Shown here in pieces: positions 12,601-23,578 of a DNA stretch of 64,000 bases. A program made the translations under genes and the position numbers. The stretch is taken from NCBI GenBank assembly GCA_034509495.1, contig CM067522.1, positions 3,839,256 to 3,903,255 on the forward strand. Direction: 5' to 3'. The DNA is from Acestrorhynchus altus. Lineage: Eukaryota > Chordata > Actinopteri > Characiformes > Acestrorhynchidae. The notes under the pieces were generated by a model. It was not told where the DNA came from, made no database searches, and saw only the letters and a list, made by a program, of their open reading frames with translations. Positions within the stretch are counted from its first letter, which is position 1, and every line of letters starts with the position of its first letter.

Positions 12601-15600
12601 CAGGGGTTGGCAACCCGCGGCTCCAGAGCTGCATGCGGCTCTTTCATCCTTATACCGCGGCTCCGTCTGGCTTTGGAACATACATTGTAAGTATTTAATT
12701 GAAATGTATTTTGTTGCATTAATTCTTTTTTCAATTTTCATTCTAAATTGGAAGATTATTGTGATCTAAAATTATACTTGATTATTTTCCGTTGCTCAAA
12801 ATAAGCGTCACACTTGCGGAAGCTGGTTTACCGCCAAAACCCGGCAGGTGTAAATCAACCTGGTCTGGATCCAGATCTGAAGCCAGATCTGGATTTGGAT
12901 CTGATTGACATAGCTGACAAAGGCATGTGGGTGTCTGAATTCAAACACTTGGCAGAGGATCTTGAAGATGTTGCCCGTCAGAAGGCCACTCTTGTTCAGA
13001 ATCAAAAATGGAGTGATATTGAGAACCTTCCAGGACAAACTTGTGTTTGAAACATGGAATGTCATCCCAGACACTCCCAGAAATATGCATTTGAAGTCCT
13101 GTCGATCTTCAGATCCACATACAGTATATATGTGAGCAGCTGTTCTCCACCATGAACTACGTTAAAAACAAACACTGCTCACAAACCACAGAGACAGCTG
13201 AGAGAGACAGCAGACAGAGACAGCTAACAGTCCTGCAAAAAGTGACTTCATACAGCCCCGATCTGCAGACGCTCTGCACAGAGCTTCAGGAGCAGAAGTC
13301 CCATTAACCAGCTCAAAGAAATATTTATTCAGATATTTTGCAAATATTTACTTTTCATTGTTTAGTGACATAGTGCTTTTGTCCCAGTGTATTTTTTAAT
13401 TCAGGTCCAGGTCTCCGCTACACACTCTGAAAGTGTGAAATAAGGATGAAATAAGGACGACGGCTCACAGCATGTTTTTGCTTTTGTTTGCTACATGAAT
13501 AATTTAAGTTCAGCTTTTTAATTCATTTGAAAGGTTGATTTTTTTAAGAATTCAAAACATACAAAAAGCATTGATTAAATAATTAATATCTAATTTTATT
13601 GGATTTCAAACACACTATAGTTGTTTATACAAAGTGTACAAAGGTAAGAAAAAGCAATATATACTGTGTTCTCTTAATTCTAGGCTCCCAGTGTTTTTTT
13701 TCCATTGAAACTGGGTCCAAACGGCTCTTTGGGTGTTAAAAGTTGCCGACCCCTGGCCTACACATTTCTATCCTAGAAATGAACTTCTATTGTAGACATA
13801 GAAGACATTTATATTGAAGCTGCGCTTATAATGCCTCTAGTAGTGAGAATGACCTGAAAGGCCATTACATTTCGGAGGTGTATATTATATCTTTCTAGAT
13901 GAGATGGGTTTAGGACTGGGCAAGAGGCCAGTGGGAAATTTCAATAGGAAACAGTGGTGAATAATAAATTAGTCTCTGTGGGCTCCAGTGGTATGTGAGG
14001 GAGGATAGTGGTTTTTGTCTGGAGGAGCAGAAATTCCAGATGTTTGGAATCATTTGCTGTTAGAAGAATATATCAGCTTCATTTAGTCACTGGTACTAGT
14101 TATTATTCATATGAAGAATTGTTGTGTCAACAAAGATATCATTTTTGTGTTTTACTGTCCATGTAACTTACACTAACACATACCAAAAGACAATGGACAT
14201 TTTATATAACTTGATTATAAAGTGGAGATACCTCAGGGGACGACTTGTATAAGTTGTGAGGTGTTATCTTGTGAACACTGGCTAGTGTGCACATGGCAAA
14301 GCAACATGAATTATCAGAGTATCTAAGGTTGCTAAGAGGATTGTTGAGTATTATTTCAGGCTGATGGTGGGCTTTGTGTGTAGCGCAGGCACCAGTTGTC
14401 AGGAAGGCACTGACTGAAGGCTGGTGGTAGGTCCAGAGTGATGTTGGGTGTATTCTCATGGCCCACCAGCCTGCCTTAACATGCCAGAGTGGTTCCCACT
14501 ATGTTTCACTGCTTGTTGACCATTTGCAGCTCTTCATTGACCCCCACTATGATGCATTTAAGGCATGTGGTGGACAGGTCCATTCTCATCCATGATCCTG
14601 TACTTGCCTATATGAACATGAGGGCTCAACATCCTTCCAGACATTTTCTGTTCACTGTGGAATCGATGCCCAGTCAACTTTAACGGGTCCAGTACTGTTC
14701 CAGTATGTTTCATTTGTGGTGGCTTTGTTAATAGAGCAGGTCTTACAGTACAGTTTTTTATGAATTTGTGTGCAGTAGATTTATTAGTGACATCTATAGT
14801 TTATTACAGTTATTGATGTCTGCATGATTTTAACGACATCATCAGACTTTCTGCAGACGCTTAATTCCTTTCTCACGCAATTTCACAGCTTTGTGTTTTC
14901 AGTAGGATAAGTATGTCCGCTGGGTGAGGGCCAGATCAGTGTGTTCCTCTCTGATAAAGTGGCTCTTTGTGTCTGTGCAAAACCTTCACACGCATCCCTT
15001 TAATTTGTCAGTCTTGGGGAAAGTACACGTACTGACATATATTCAAAGGGAAATTGTTTATGGTTTTAAAGATGATAGACAGCATGTTAAATAATCCACA
15101 TATCATTTTTAAAGATGGCCATTACCACATTTCCTTTTCTGATATTTTACCAAAACTATCAATATAATAATGCATCACTGAGTGGATGGGCAGCAATTTA
15201 TCAAACCTCTTTTTTAAAGTCCAGCAAAAAAACATGACTGATTTGTCGCTGCCTCTTTCTAAACTCTGCTTATTTAGTTTACAATCAGCTCTTTAATTAT
15301 GCTGGACTAACATTGCTAATATACACTTGGACGGTCACTCATGTCACCCATGTCTCAATACAAGCAAACCTTCATTTATTTGCTTCAACATATGATTGAA
15401 GAGAATGATTTATCACAGAGGTATAAAATCACAGTGCCATATCCTGTATATTGAAATAAACAAGTGGTTCTATCCACATTGTATCAGTCAAATGAAATTA
15501 AAAGAGAATTAAATTGGATTAAATTAGTCTGTATTTACTAACATTGCTGCATTTCATGAATACCACAGTCTCAGAGACATACTGGTTTAGAACTGGGCAT

Positions 15601-17782
15601 GGTAAACATTTTCCAGTCTGTCCATTCTTAATTAAAAGCTCAATTGTCTTCCACTTTTCTATTTTCAATGTCCTCTGACCTGACTTCTTCTCCCATTGGT
15701 GTTTCTCGTCTCTTTCCCGTATCTGAATCACTTCAAATACAGTGCTCATCATAATGCACAGATCTGACTGGCTGAGTAGAATCACATGTGATATACTGTG
15801 TACATTGGTCTGATATACGATTGGTCTAAACCTGTACTGTAAAGGCTAGAAAAGTTACACTAGAAAACACATAAATTAAATTAAAGACAGCATCCGGGTT
15901 TGGATGTGGACTGGAGCCCACCAATTGGTGACCTCTGATTTAGTGAAACCTTAGGCTTTAGGTAACCTTAAAGTTAAAGGGTTTTAATTACTGAAAACGA
16001 CTGCCCTATTCTTCAGATATGCAGAGTTAAGTAAGTCATTCCTTGCCCTAAACCAGGGCCTCTCGACCTGCAAGAGAACAAAACCTCACTTAAAATTGTA
16101 AAACTGTTTTTCCTTTTATTTCTCTGACAATGAAAAAGTGAGAAATAGGTCTTAATTTGTGATTTAAAGTGACATTTCTGACCCACTATGGTCTACTGAC
16201 CACTAGACCACTAGAAGGTGCTTCACAGACCACTGGTGGTCCCCAGCCCACAGCTTGGGAAACCCTGCTCTAAACACACTGATCTGTTTGCACACAATTC
16301 ATGTGAATCTGAAAGTGTTTGAAAGTATTAACCAAATTTAAAGTATGAACTAAAGTCACTCCAGTCTGTGTGCTTGCAGGGTGGATAACCAGTAAAGGGC
16401 GTAACTACCGCAGGCTAAGCTGAGCTAAGACTGAACAAATTTAAATAAGAGACACAAAATTATAACATATTACAAGCAAAGCTAGTGCACGTATGTGGTG
16501 GAATCCTGCATGGAGTAAATGTGGGCAACGTACACAGATCACTCAAGACAGGTGAAGCAGTAACATGGTCCAGTGTAAGACTCTGAGATACGGAGATAAC
16601 TATGTCAGATGATCTCCAAAACATCAGACACACAAACATCTCTAAAAAAACAATCACACTTTTCCATAACGGCTAATTTGTGCTGTGGTTTTTGCAGATT
16701 ATTTCCTGATTGACCATTTCCTGATTTTGTTTGTGTAGAACTGCATCCGTGACATCACTGATGCCCTGATAGCACTGTGTGAGGATCGGCAGGACAAAGA
16801 CAGAGCTGTTCTCACCGATTCGCAGATCATACATACCGTCATCGACATCTTTGGGGCAGGTGAGACAAAATGACAGACAAAAAAGATTAGGAGCAAAATC
16901 GTTCATGTAAATGTGAGGAATGAGGGGCAAAAGGGTCCCCTGGGGCAGTGAATTTATATATATATATATGTGTACTATTTTATAACTGAACTATTTTAAA
17001 CAGGAAATTGTATGAAGGCAAAAAAAGAGAGAGAATATGGTACAATTAGGCTTTTTGACTGAAGGCACTGAAGACATAAGCTTGAGGGTAAAACCACAGT
17101 TCCAGTGCTTTTTTCTGAGAGTGTATGTATTCAAATGACAACCCAGACAACATTTTAGATAAAGAGCATCTACAGGATACAGCATAAACATTATACTATA
17201 GAAGGACATTCTAAAATGGAAAAACAGTCAATGTACTGTTATCTACAATAATAGTGAAATGTCCAGGCTTTTGTCCATTTTTATCCATACGGTTTTGGAA
17301 ATCCCATCTTTGAGATTACTCAAGAGCTTGACATGGTTCAAGGCACTCTCCCACAACTTGTTGTGCTCTGTATAAAATGTATTTTGCAAATGACAAAAGT
17401 CTCAGTGGGCTTTTACCCTACATCCACATCTCCTCCAATAAACTTTTAGATTCAGATGCTCTGCATTGCTTTGTTCCTCTGTCCGGGAGGCGAGTAGGCC
17501 TGTGCTAAAGATGGATTTAAGGAATCCTGTGTTTTTGGATCCTTTGCTCATTGGCTTGCGACATCACCTCCTGTGTTAGTTTATGTGATGCGAGTTTGTT
17601 AAAGAGCATTTAACGTTGCTCTGTGATGAGCCCCAGATGGACTGTTTCTCTAGGAGAGTTCGGAGGAGTTCCAGGCCATCTTTAGCCTTGTTGGCTACAT
17701 CTGTTTGCTATTGCAGTTTTCTGCTTGTTCTGTGCCCTGTGTTTTAAGGGTCAGTGAATTGTCAGATTCCTTGCAGTAATTT

Positions 17783-17859
<77 letters not shown>

Positions 17860-20422
17860 CAGTTTTACTCTCTTTGTGAGGACGAGAAAGTGGACCGGAA
17901 CTCAATTATCTACACTTATAGGAAAGAGATTCATGCTTTAGAAAAAGGGGCCCATGAAGCAAAGCGTACCATATCATCTGTCAAACATGATGGAGGTAGT
18001 GTTATGACATGGCCATGAACGTATAGCTGGGTCACTGATGTTTGTCAGATGAATCCTGAAGTGTGCAGAGCTCTGCTTTCTCCTCGGTCAAATGCGGCTC
18101 AAACTCAACCTGGCTCCTCACTTTACAGATGAATAACCACCCACAACATCCAAACTGCAACAGCAACAGCTTCTAAAGTAAAGGACAGTGAATGTTCCTT
18201 TGTCTTCTGTTAGGTGTTCAAATCTCAGACAAATCTGAAGCAAAAAGACCCACAAACAAGCAGCAACTGAAGCCACAGGTCGCTCAGCTCTTCAACAACT
18301 GCTTCACTGTTCAATATTTATGGACCTGACTATACATTTCACACACTCACACAGATTTGTGTTCTGCATTGACAGGTTGAAGTTGAAGGTCTCAGATTGT
18401 TGGGATTCTTTTGTTATTTCTGGCATCAACTGCGGTTTCTACAGGGTCAGTCTGCATTTCTGACTGTGAACCCTTATTTGTAAACCCAGCGTCTGTAACA
18501 CATACCCTGAAGTTATACTAACTGAGCATGATGCCACCATTGTTATAACGAGGCCTGTGTTTTCGTTCGCTTTCAGGGTTTGACACCATCATTACTGGCC
18601 TGCAGTGGAGTCTGCTGTATCTCATCAAGTTTCCAAACATCCGGACCAGAATCTACCAGGAGATTGGTAAAAAAAACACTCCACATGCACCCCATTGAAC
18701 ATTATTCTGTTCATATGCTGCAGATGCATCTTGGAGGCATTAGCTAGCCACAAGCAGTAGGCATGCTGTCCTTCATATGACCGAGATCTGGAACACACTT
18801 TAGATGTTGTTTAAGGTTAAACTTCACTTCTAAATCCTCATTTATGGATCATACACTAAACAAATGCCTTTTCACAAAGTGAAAAAACATGACCTATGTT
18901 ATGCCAAAGTTTGGGTGCTCTTGGCCCAATGATACATTCAGACTCTTTTTTGAGTATTAAGCACATCAGGCAGCTGTTCAGACATGAAACAATATTTTCA
19001 GCCAATCTTAATGCGCAGTTACTCTTTTTACTCTGTCTATAAGAAAATAACCAAGCACTTCACAGGACTTGTGGAGGTCAAGATAAGATCTAATAGGCCA
19101 GCGAAACTTGTATGCTGTTATAAAAGGCAAATTAAAACCCCGGAATGGCTGCCAAGAAGAATGTTAAGCTGACAGAAGAGGGTGGTGCACTGTTCCTCTG
19201 GGCAGCATTATCTGTGTAATGTTCATAAAGATGGTTCGGGAAGCAGCCTTGTGACTGGAAGGTCGCCGGTTCAAATCCCTGAACTGGCAGGACTGAAGTG
19301 CCCTTGAGCAAGGCACTGAACTCCCCAGCTCCCCGGGCACAGCACTCTGGACACATGTGCTCACTGCCCCCTGGTGTGTGAAGTCATTAGTGTGTATGTG
19401 TGTATCACTGTGAGGACTGATTCTTGTGTGTGCACAAATGCAGTGGGTTACAAAAGTGTAATTACTTACTTAAAGGCAACTGAAAATGACATTATTTACC
19501 AAATATGGCTACACAAATCCGCTACACATAGGCTACTCACTTGTCTGATGATGGGTTTCGTAGATTGAGAAGAGGTGGTACAGTGCAGTGATGTGGGAAC
19601 AGTTTAATTTAATGTGTGGAAAGTTGGTCACAAAGCAGATATTAATAATTGGCTAAAAGGAGTGATTTTTTTTTCAGAACAGTGGCCGAAAGATGAAAGT
19701 GATTTACAGGGATTCCCGGCACGTTTCACAGCTTGAGAATGAAAATCACTTTGCTCTCCCAAGTCCACTCCTTTTCTAGCCAATCACTGTCTGCTTTGTG
19801 ATCCATTTTCCACACCACAGATAAGATGTTCACTGCAGTGCACAGCCTCTTCTCAATCTACGAATCCCATCACACACCCCGCAGATATTTATAGCCTGAG
19901 CATCCTCATACAAAGCCATCTGCAGGAACAAGACCCCAAAGGCACCATCTGCAGAACTGAGTGAGAACATTCAAGCTGCATGAGATGGATCATCACAGGA
20001 CACCATCAAGGAACCTCTATGACTCCAAACCTAGACGTCTGGCTTGTTGCGTTAAACCCGACGCCGTACTGAGAGACATGACTTCTGTATGTGTGGATCA
20101 ATAAATATTGATCATATCAGTATAAATGTTATTTAATCTGTTACTGTAACACTTTAATGATACTGCAGTATTACATTAAAATAGATTTTTTTAACCATCA
20201 AATTAATAGTCAATAGAGATTAGATTAGATTAGATTAGATTAGATTAGATTAGATTAGATTTGATTAGATTAGATTAGTTTAGATTAGATTTGATTAGAT
20301 TTGATTTGATTAGATTACAGCTTTATTGATCCCTTGGGAGGGTTCCCTCAGGGAAATTAAGGTTCCAGCAGCAGCATCAGTGCAGTACAAACTATATATA
20401 TATATATCCTATACATAACCAA

Positions 20423-20470
<48 letters not shown>

Positions 20471-21418
20471 AATATTATTGGTTATGGATCACCATTGGCC
20501 AGCAAATCCTTATATTGCCCAGGCTCTAGTGCCAGTTCCAAAACAAAGTTATATTCTGATTACTAAGAAACACAGATCGAGACCTAATTTCAGTGAAGGG
20601 GCAAATCTGAATGGGATATTAGAGGAAAACCAAATAAGTACAGATACAAACAAAGGCATAGAGTTCTCATTATAACCACATGATGAAATGACTGCTGCAC
20701 CATTTAAGACAGAAAGGCACGTTTCATTAAGAAGCCGGTGTATAAGAAGTCAAATCTGCACACAATTAGTGGTTTTCTGAGTCTCTTTTGTGTCCTTTAA
20801 ACTGTTCTTAGAAAATGAGAAAATGGAAATGGACTAAGGAAGCGGTGCTGAGGTGGAGGTGTGGACCAAAGTCTTTGTAATGATTAATTAAGTGATAAGT
20901 AATTATACTTTTTTTAACCCACTGTGTTTGTGCACACAGGAATTAATCCTCCACATTTAACCCATCCTCACACAGTGATGCACACATACACACTGGTGAC
21001 TTCACACAGCAGGGGGCACTGAGTACACATGCCCAGAGCAGTGGGCAGCCCTATCCTCAGCACCCAGGGAGCAGCTGGGGAGTTCAGTGTCTTGCTCAAG
21101 GGCACTTCAGTCATGTCCTGCCAGTTCAGGGATTCGAACTGGTGACCTTCCAGTCACAAGGCTGGTTCCCGAACCATCAGACCACGGCTGCTCCCACATT
21201 ATTATAATAATATCTATTTCTAATTTTCTGGCAAAATATATCATGTATTCATATACAGTAAAGCATAACAGTTTAAATAAACATATACACTGACCACTCT
21301 ACAGTAGTTTTAAAGCCAAGAATATCAGATTGAGTCAGCCATTACAGTCTTGTTATCAGTATCTGAACAGAAAAAGTACTATTGTACCACCTCTGATAGT
21401 GTCTATTTGTGTGTGTGT

Positions 21419-21463
<45 letters not shown>

Positions 21464-23578
21464 CAGATGACCAGGTTGGATTGTACAGGCTCCCACGGTT
21501 TGAGGACAAACCAAATATGCCCTACACTGAAGCCTTCTTATACGAAGTATTTCGCCATGCATCTTACATGCCTTTCACCATCCCTCACTGGTAAGACCAC
21601 CTTTATGCCACATCGCTTATGTTATATTGGGATCTGCTCATTCATTGTTTCTTCTGAAATCAAGGGTATTAAAGTGTTTATCTTGCTTCTGTTGTCCAGT
21701 GAAGGCTTTCTACTAAATTCTGTGTTGTGAGGATTTGATTGCATTTAGTGAGGCTTAGTGAGGTCAGGATGTTGGATGGTTTCCACCACATCTCATCCTC
21801 AACTCCTCAGTTCATCATAGAAGTACAGGATGGAGCACACAATACCACAACCCAATGCTGAGGGCTTTATACCCCTCTGGTGCTGATAGGTTCATGATTA
21901 TCTGCTCGAGTCCTATTTTATTGCCAGTACTTCTCTACAAGGACCAGACAAACTGTGCATGTGTGCATTTGCACATCTGTGTCATTAATGGGTGCAACAT
22001 AAAGTAGTTGAATTCAATTATTAGAAAGAGGTGTCCACAAACATTTGGACATAGAATGTACCAGGCTGATCATGAGTGTTTCTTCAATACTTTTCATCTT
22101 AATCACTATACTGATTGGCAGATTGGAGATCTGAGGTTGATCTATGAGACTTACTTCTCTTTGTCTCTTTCGTTTTGTCCTCATGTAGCACTACTGAAAA
22201 TATCACTCTCAACGGATACTTCATCCGCAAAGACACATGTATCTTCATCAACCAGTATCAAGTAAACCATGACCCGTAAGTGTCACAGCTCTGTGTGAAG
22301 AAAATTGTCTTAAGCTGTGCTTGTGATCTTGACCTTTAATACACTGAATAACATTAGAATGAACACATTTAAACAACATCAATAACAAGACGTCAGTGGT
22401 CAGAACGTGCTGTTTGTTAGGAGACCAGTTTTGGGTGCTGATCTTCTCTGTTAACTCCAGATACTGTATGCATTTGTTCAGTTCCACCAGCAGCTCACCT
22501 GATTTAGCTTAGTAAAGAACTGATTACAGAGAATAGCTACTGGATGGGAACTGGACCTCATTTTTATTTATTCTAATATTATTTTTAAAGAATAATCTCA
22601 AATAAAAAATGTGCATATACTGAGATATACAGATATAAATATAAACATATAGAACAAATAACAAAAAATATACAAAACCGTGTGGTAAAAGAATGCTTAC
22701 ATTGAGTACATTGATTTAAATAAAATGTCAAAAAAAAAAAAAATGGGACAGTTATCAAATTAAAAAAGTAAGTCATCTTTCATTTGCCCATAAAACTCGT
22801 TTTTCTAAAAATATTGACCAGAATTAAGGATGTCACACAATCTGACTGTGGTGGATTGGCTTAATTTGAAAGCTGAGGCCTGATTGAACTGTTTAGCCTG
22901 ATGACTGAAAGCAGAGCCATGGGTCTTAAAATGTACTCTGTACAATATAGATGGATTTTTGTAACAGGCGATGATGTCTGACTGCAGCACCCACATTCAA
23001 CCAGTGCAGCTCAGCACTCTGTTCTGTGCAGGTGCCGATAAATCAAGTCTGAATGTAGGATGTCGTTTCAACAAGCATGTGTAGATTAACTGATATTAGA
23101 TTAGATTAGATTAGATCATATAGAGACTATATTACAATATACAATATAGATAAATAGTGCATGAAAAAAGAGTCCTGTAGGAGGGGCTATTACATATTAT
23201 TATTGCCCTTTTAAACAGCTGCACGTTTATAATGGTGGGAATGATCGAGTTCTGATTTGTATCATTTCTATATTTCCTTTCTTTGTAATCTGAAGGATGA
23301 TCTGGGGTGATCCTGAGTCATTCCACCCAGAGCGTTTTCTCAACCAGTCCACTCAGCTTAATAAAGACCTGGTTGAGAAGGTGATGATCTTTGGGATGGG
23401 CAAGCGCCGTTGCCTTGGAGACAGTTTTGCTCGTCTGGAGATGTTCATGTTCTTGACTACCATCCTCCAGCGTCTGCACATCGAGAGCGCCCCAGGTCAA
23501 GAGCTCAACCTCAGCACCACATTTGGTCTGACCATGAAGCCCAGACCATACCGGATCAAGATATCCCCTCGGAGTTAG
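8762..23578 (+). CDS. cyp1d1: Cytochrome P450 family 1, CYP1D1-like (whole gene, six coding exons)
   Basis: This is a microsomal haem mono-oxygenase of the CYP1 family, expected to oxidise planar aromatic substrates using NADPH-P450 reductase in the ER membrane. Coding exons are 8762-9601, 16739-16859, 18577-18666, 21467-21590, 22189-22275 and 23296-23578. They sum to 1545 nt, or 514 residues plus stop, the normal CYP1 length, and all junctions are GT-AG in matching phase (0,1,1,2,2). Landmarks are a hydrophobic anchor at about residues 13-30, a Pro-rich hinge with LPPGPRPWP (42-50), I-helix AGFDT (320-324), ExxR (E377-R380), PERF (432-435) and the haem loop FGMGKRRCLG with Cys460. The exon plan, with a large first coding exon followed by five short ones, is that of CYP1A/CYP1D; CYP1C is intronless and CYP1B has few exons. 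The sequence differs from CYP1A in the haem loop and N-terminus, so I prefer CYP1D1. The family assignment is secure; the subfamily is inferred. Confidence 0.85.
9602..10603. other. cyp1d1 intron, no feature seen
   Basis: Unique AT-rich intronic sequence with a small (AT) run near 10023. Short open frames here are not supported by composition or homology I recognise. Confidence 0.6.
10604..10869. repeat. 17-bp tandem repeat CTGATCATTTCTGAATT
   Basis: About fifteen copies of a 17-bp unit, with CTAAATT and CCTAATCA variants. Each unit joins a TGATCA and a GAATTC palindrome. Confidence 0.92.
11675..12085 (-). repeat. Interspersed repeat copy A (AACTTTATTGATCCCTTGGG family)
   Basis: The words TTTATTGATCCCTTGGGAGG and CAGGGAAATTAAG, followed later by AGAGACTATATTACAATATA, are shared with copies near 20320-20400 and 23090-23180. 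The order and the 5-bp satellite beside copy B suggest the 3' end of a non-LTR element or a SINE read on the - strand. The class is inferred. Confidence 0.6.
12340..12590. mobile_element. Tc1/mariner-like MITE fragment (GGGACACCTG family)
   Basis: TATTGGGACACCTGCTCATT and following words recur near 21625-21800, 32270-32350 and, most complete, at 61270-61560 with a leading TATATGGACAAAAGTATTGG, a terminus typical of fish Tc1/mariner-like elements. Confidence 0.6.
12601..13755 (+). mobile_element. hAT-like transposon remnant with transposase C-terminal fragments
   Basis: The ends are CAGGGGTTGGCAAC and, inverted, CAGGGGTCGGCAAC. The flanking octamers TCCTAGAT and GCCTACAC match at five of eight positions, a worn 8-bp target duplication. 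Inside, fragments read KHLAEDLEDVARQKATLVQN, then QLFSTMNYVKNKHCS and TSYSPDLQTLCTELQEQKSH, which resemble the end of hAT transposases of the ZBED5/GTF2IRD2 group. The frame is broken and the N-terminal two thirds are absent. Confidence 0.8.
13756..16045. other. cyp1d1 intron, no feature seen
   Basis: About 2.3 kb of mainly unique AT-rich sequence. No splice-bounded open segment that fits cyp1d1, and no clear repeat, is visible. Confidence 0.5.
16054..16267. mobile_element. hAT-like MITE, 214 bp
   Basis: Starts CAGGGCCTC and ends GGGAAACCCTG. It is flanked by CCCTAAAC and CTCTAAAC, an 8-bp target duplication matching at seven positions. It contains an internal GGTCTACTGACCACTAGACC palindromic patch and no coding sequence. 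Confidence 0.75.
16739..16859 (+). CDS. cyp1d1: cyp1d1 coding exon 2 (residues 281-321)
   Basis: This 121-nt exon runs from TGTGTAG acceptor to a GTGAGA donor and leaves phase 1. It starts NCIRDITDALIA and ends VIDIFGAG, the beginning of the I-helix oxygen-binding motif that is completed by the next exon. It lies 7.1 kb from the previous exon. Confidence 0.87.
16860..17784. other. cyp1d1 intron, no feature seen
   Basis: Unique AT-rich sequence with a short (AT)n near 16955. Nothing gene-like. Confidence 0.5.
17785..17855. repeat. (GT)n microsatellite, about 35 repeats
   Basis: Uninterrupted GT dinucleotide run in a cyp1d1 intron. The Cys-Val open frame across it is meaningless. Confidence 0.98.
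17870..18420 (+). mobile_element. Possible Tc1-like transposase relic
   Basis: A short frame ends SSVKHDGGSVMTWPW, similar to the KHGGGSVMVWG motif of Tc1-family transposases. The surroundings are otherwise unrecognisable, so this is a weak call. Confidence 0.35.
18577..18666 (+). CDS. cyp1d1: cyp1d1 coding exon 3 (residues 321-351)
   Basis: This 90-nt exon follows a TTTCAG acceptor and ends before GTAAAA. It supplies the FDT of the AGFDT motif and then reads ITGLQWSLLYLIKFP, the I to J helix segment. Phase is 1 in and 1 out. Confidence 0.87.
19226..19412 (+). mobile_element. tRNA-derived SINE, + orientation
   Basis: GGTTCAAATCCC resembles a pol III B box and is followed by GAGCAAGGCACTGAACTCCC and CACTGCCCCCTGGTGTGTGA. 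A second copy lies reversed at 20925-21196. The A-box end is truncated here. Confidence 0.75.
19548..19872. mobile_element. Foldback MITE, arms about 110 bp
   Basis: The left arm from GATGGGTTTCGTAGATTGAG to TTGGCTAAAAGGAGTG pairs with a right arm that reads the reverse complement (CACTCCTTTTCTAGCCAA to CTCAATCTACGAATCCCATC). The centre also pairs (AAAGTGATTT with AAATCACTTT). The whole segment is one large imperfect hairpin. Confidence 0.85.
20218..20400 (-). repeat. (TTAGA)n satellite and interspersed repeat copy B
   Basis: About eighteen 5-bp TTAGA/TTTGA units run directly into TTTATTGATCCCTTGGGAGG, the same junction type seen in copy A at 11.68 kb and, shorter, near 23095. A pentanucleotide tail attached to a conserved terminus suggests a retroposon 3' end. 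Confidence 0.75.
20414..20486. repeat. Long perfect hairpin with (AT)n stem
   Basis: CATAACCAATAATATTAT at the left is exactly mirrored by ATAATATTATTGGTTATG at the right, joined by alternating AT. The 73-bp segment can form a cruciform. Confidence 0.9.
20925..21196 (-). mobile_element. tRNA-derived SINE, - orientation, nearly full length
   Basis: On the - strand it reads GGGAGCAGCCGTGGTCTGAT (A-box-like TGGTCTGATGG), then GGTTCGGGAA and CAGTTCGAATCCCTG (B box), and ends GGTTAAATGTGGAGGATTAA. It matches the 19.23 kb copy. Confidence 0.82.
21408..21462 (+). repeat. (GT)n tract forming the 3' splice-site tract of cyp1d1 exon 4
   Basis: About 27 GT repeats, with one GG interruption, run to within four bases of the TTCAG acceptor at 21466. 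There is no separate pyrimidine tract. Confidence 0.95.
21467..21590 (+). CDS. cyp1d1: cyp1d1 coding exon 4 (residues 351-392)
   Basis: This 124-nt exon carries the K-helix with the ExxR charge pair (E-V-F-R) and then ASYMPFTIPH. The acceptor is TTCAG, directly preceded by a long GT repeat in place of a normal polypyrimidine tract. The donor is GTAAGA. Phase is 1 in and 2 out. Confidence 0.87.
21600..22070. mobile_element. Tc1/mariner-like MITE fragment in intron
   Basis: Shares GGATCTGCTCATTCATTGTT, TCTTCTGAAATCAAGGGTAT and later AAGGTGTCCACAAACATTTG words with the copies at 12.34 and 61.27 kb. The last word is a typical mariner-like terminus. Confidence 0.6.
22189..22275 (+). CDS. cyp1d1: cyp1d1 coding exon 5 (residues 392-421)
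   Basis: This 87-nt exon runs from an ATGTAG acceptor with a good T-rich tract to a GTAAGT donor. It reads TTENITLNGYFIRKDT and ends with QVNHDP, the usual CYP1 segment between the K-helix and the PERF region. Phase is 2 in and 2 out. Confidence 0.87.
22276..23295. other. cyp1d1 last intron, with interspersed repeat copy C near 23090-23180
   Basis: Contains an A-run near 22731 and a short GATTA satellite followed by AGAGACTATATTACAATATA, shared with the 11.8 kb copy. No other structure is seen. Confidence 0.55.
23296..23578 (+). CDS. cyp1d1: cyp1d1 last coding exon (residues 421-514, stop)
   Basis: This exon contains PERF, the haem-binding loop FGMGKRRCLG with the axial cysteine, the L-helix and a C-terminal RIKISPRS before TAG at 23576-23578. 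The acceptor AG is at 23294-23295 and the codon for Pro421 is split by the intron. Confidence 0.9.

Noticed and set aside
17785..18018. Cys-Val repeat protein across the GT run
   Set aside because: Microsatellite translation only. The same applies to similar frames at 21409, 35535, 53601 and 56558.
19226..19412. Candidate tRNA gene
   Set aside because: Has a B-box-like word but no cloverleaf and a second reversed copy nearby, so it is a SINE.
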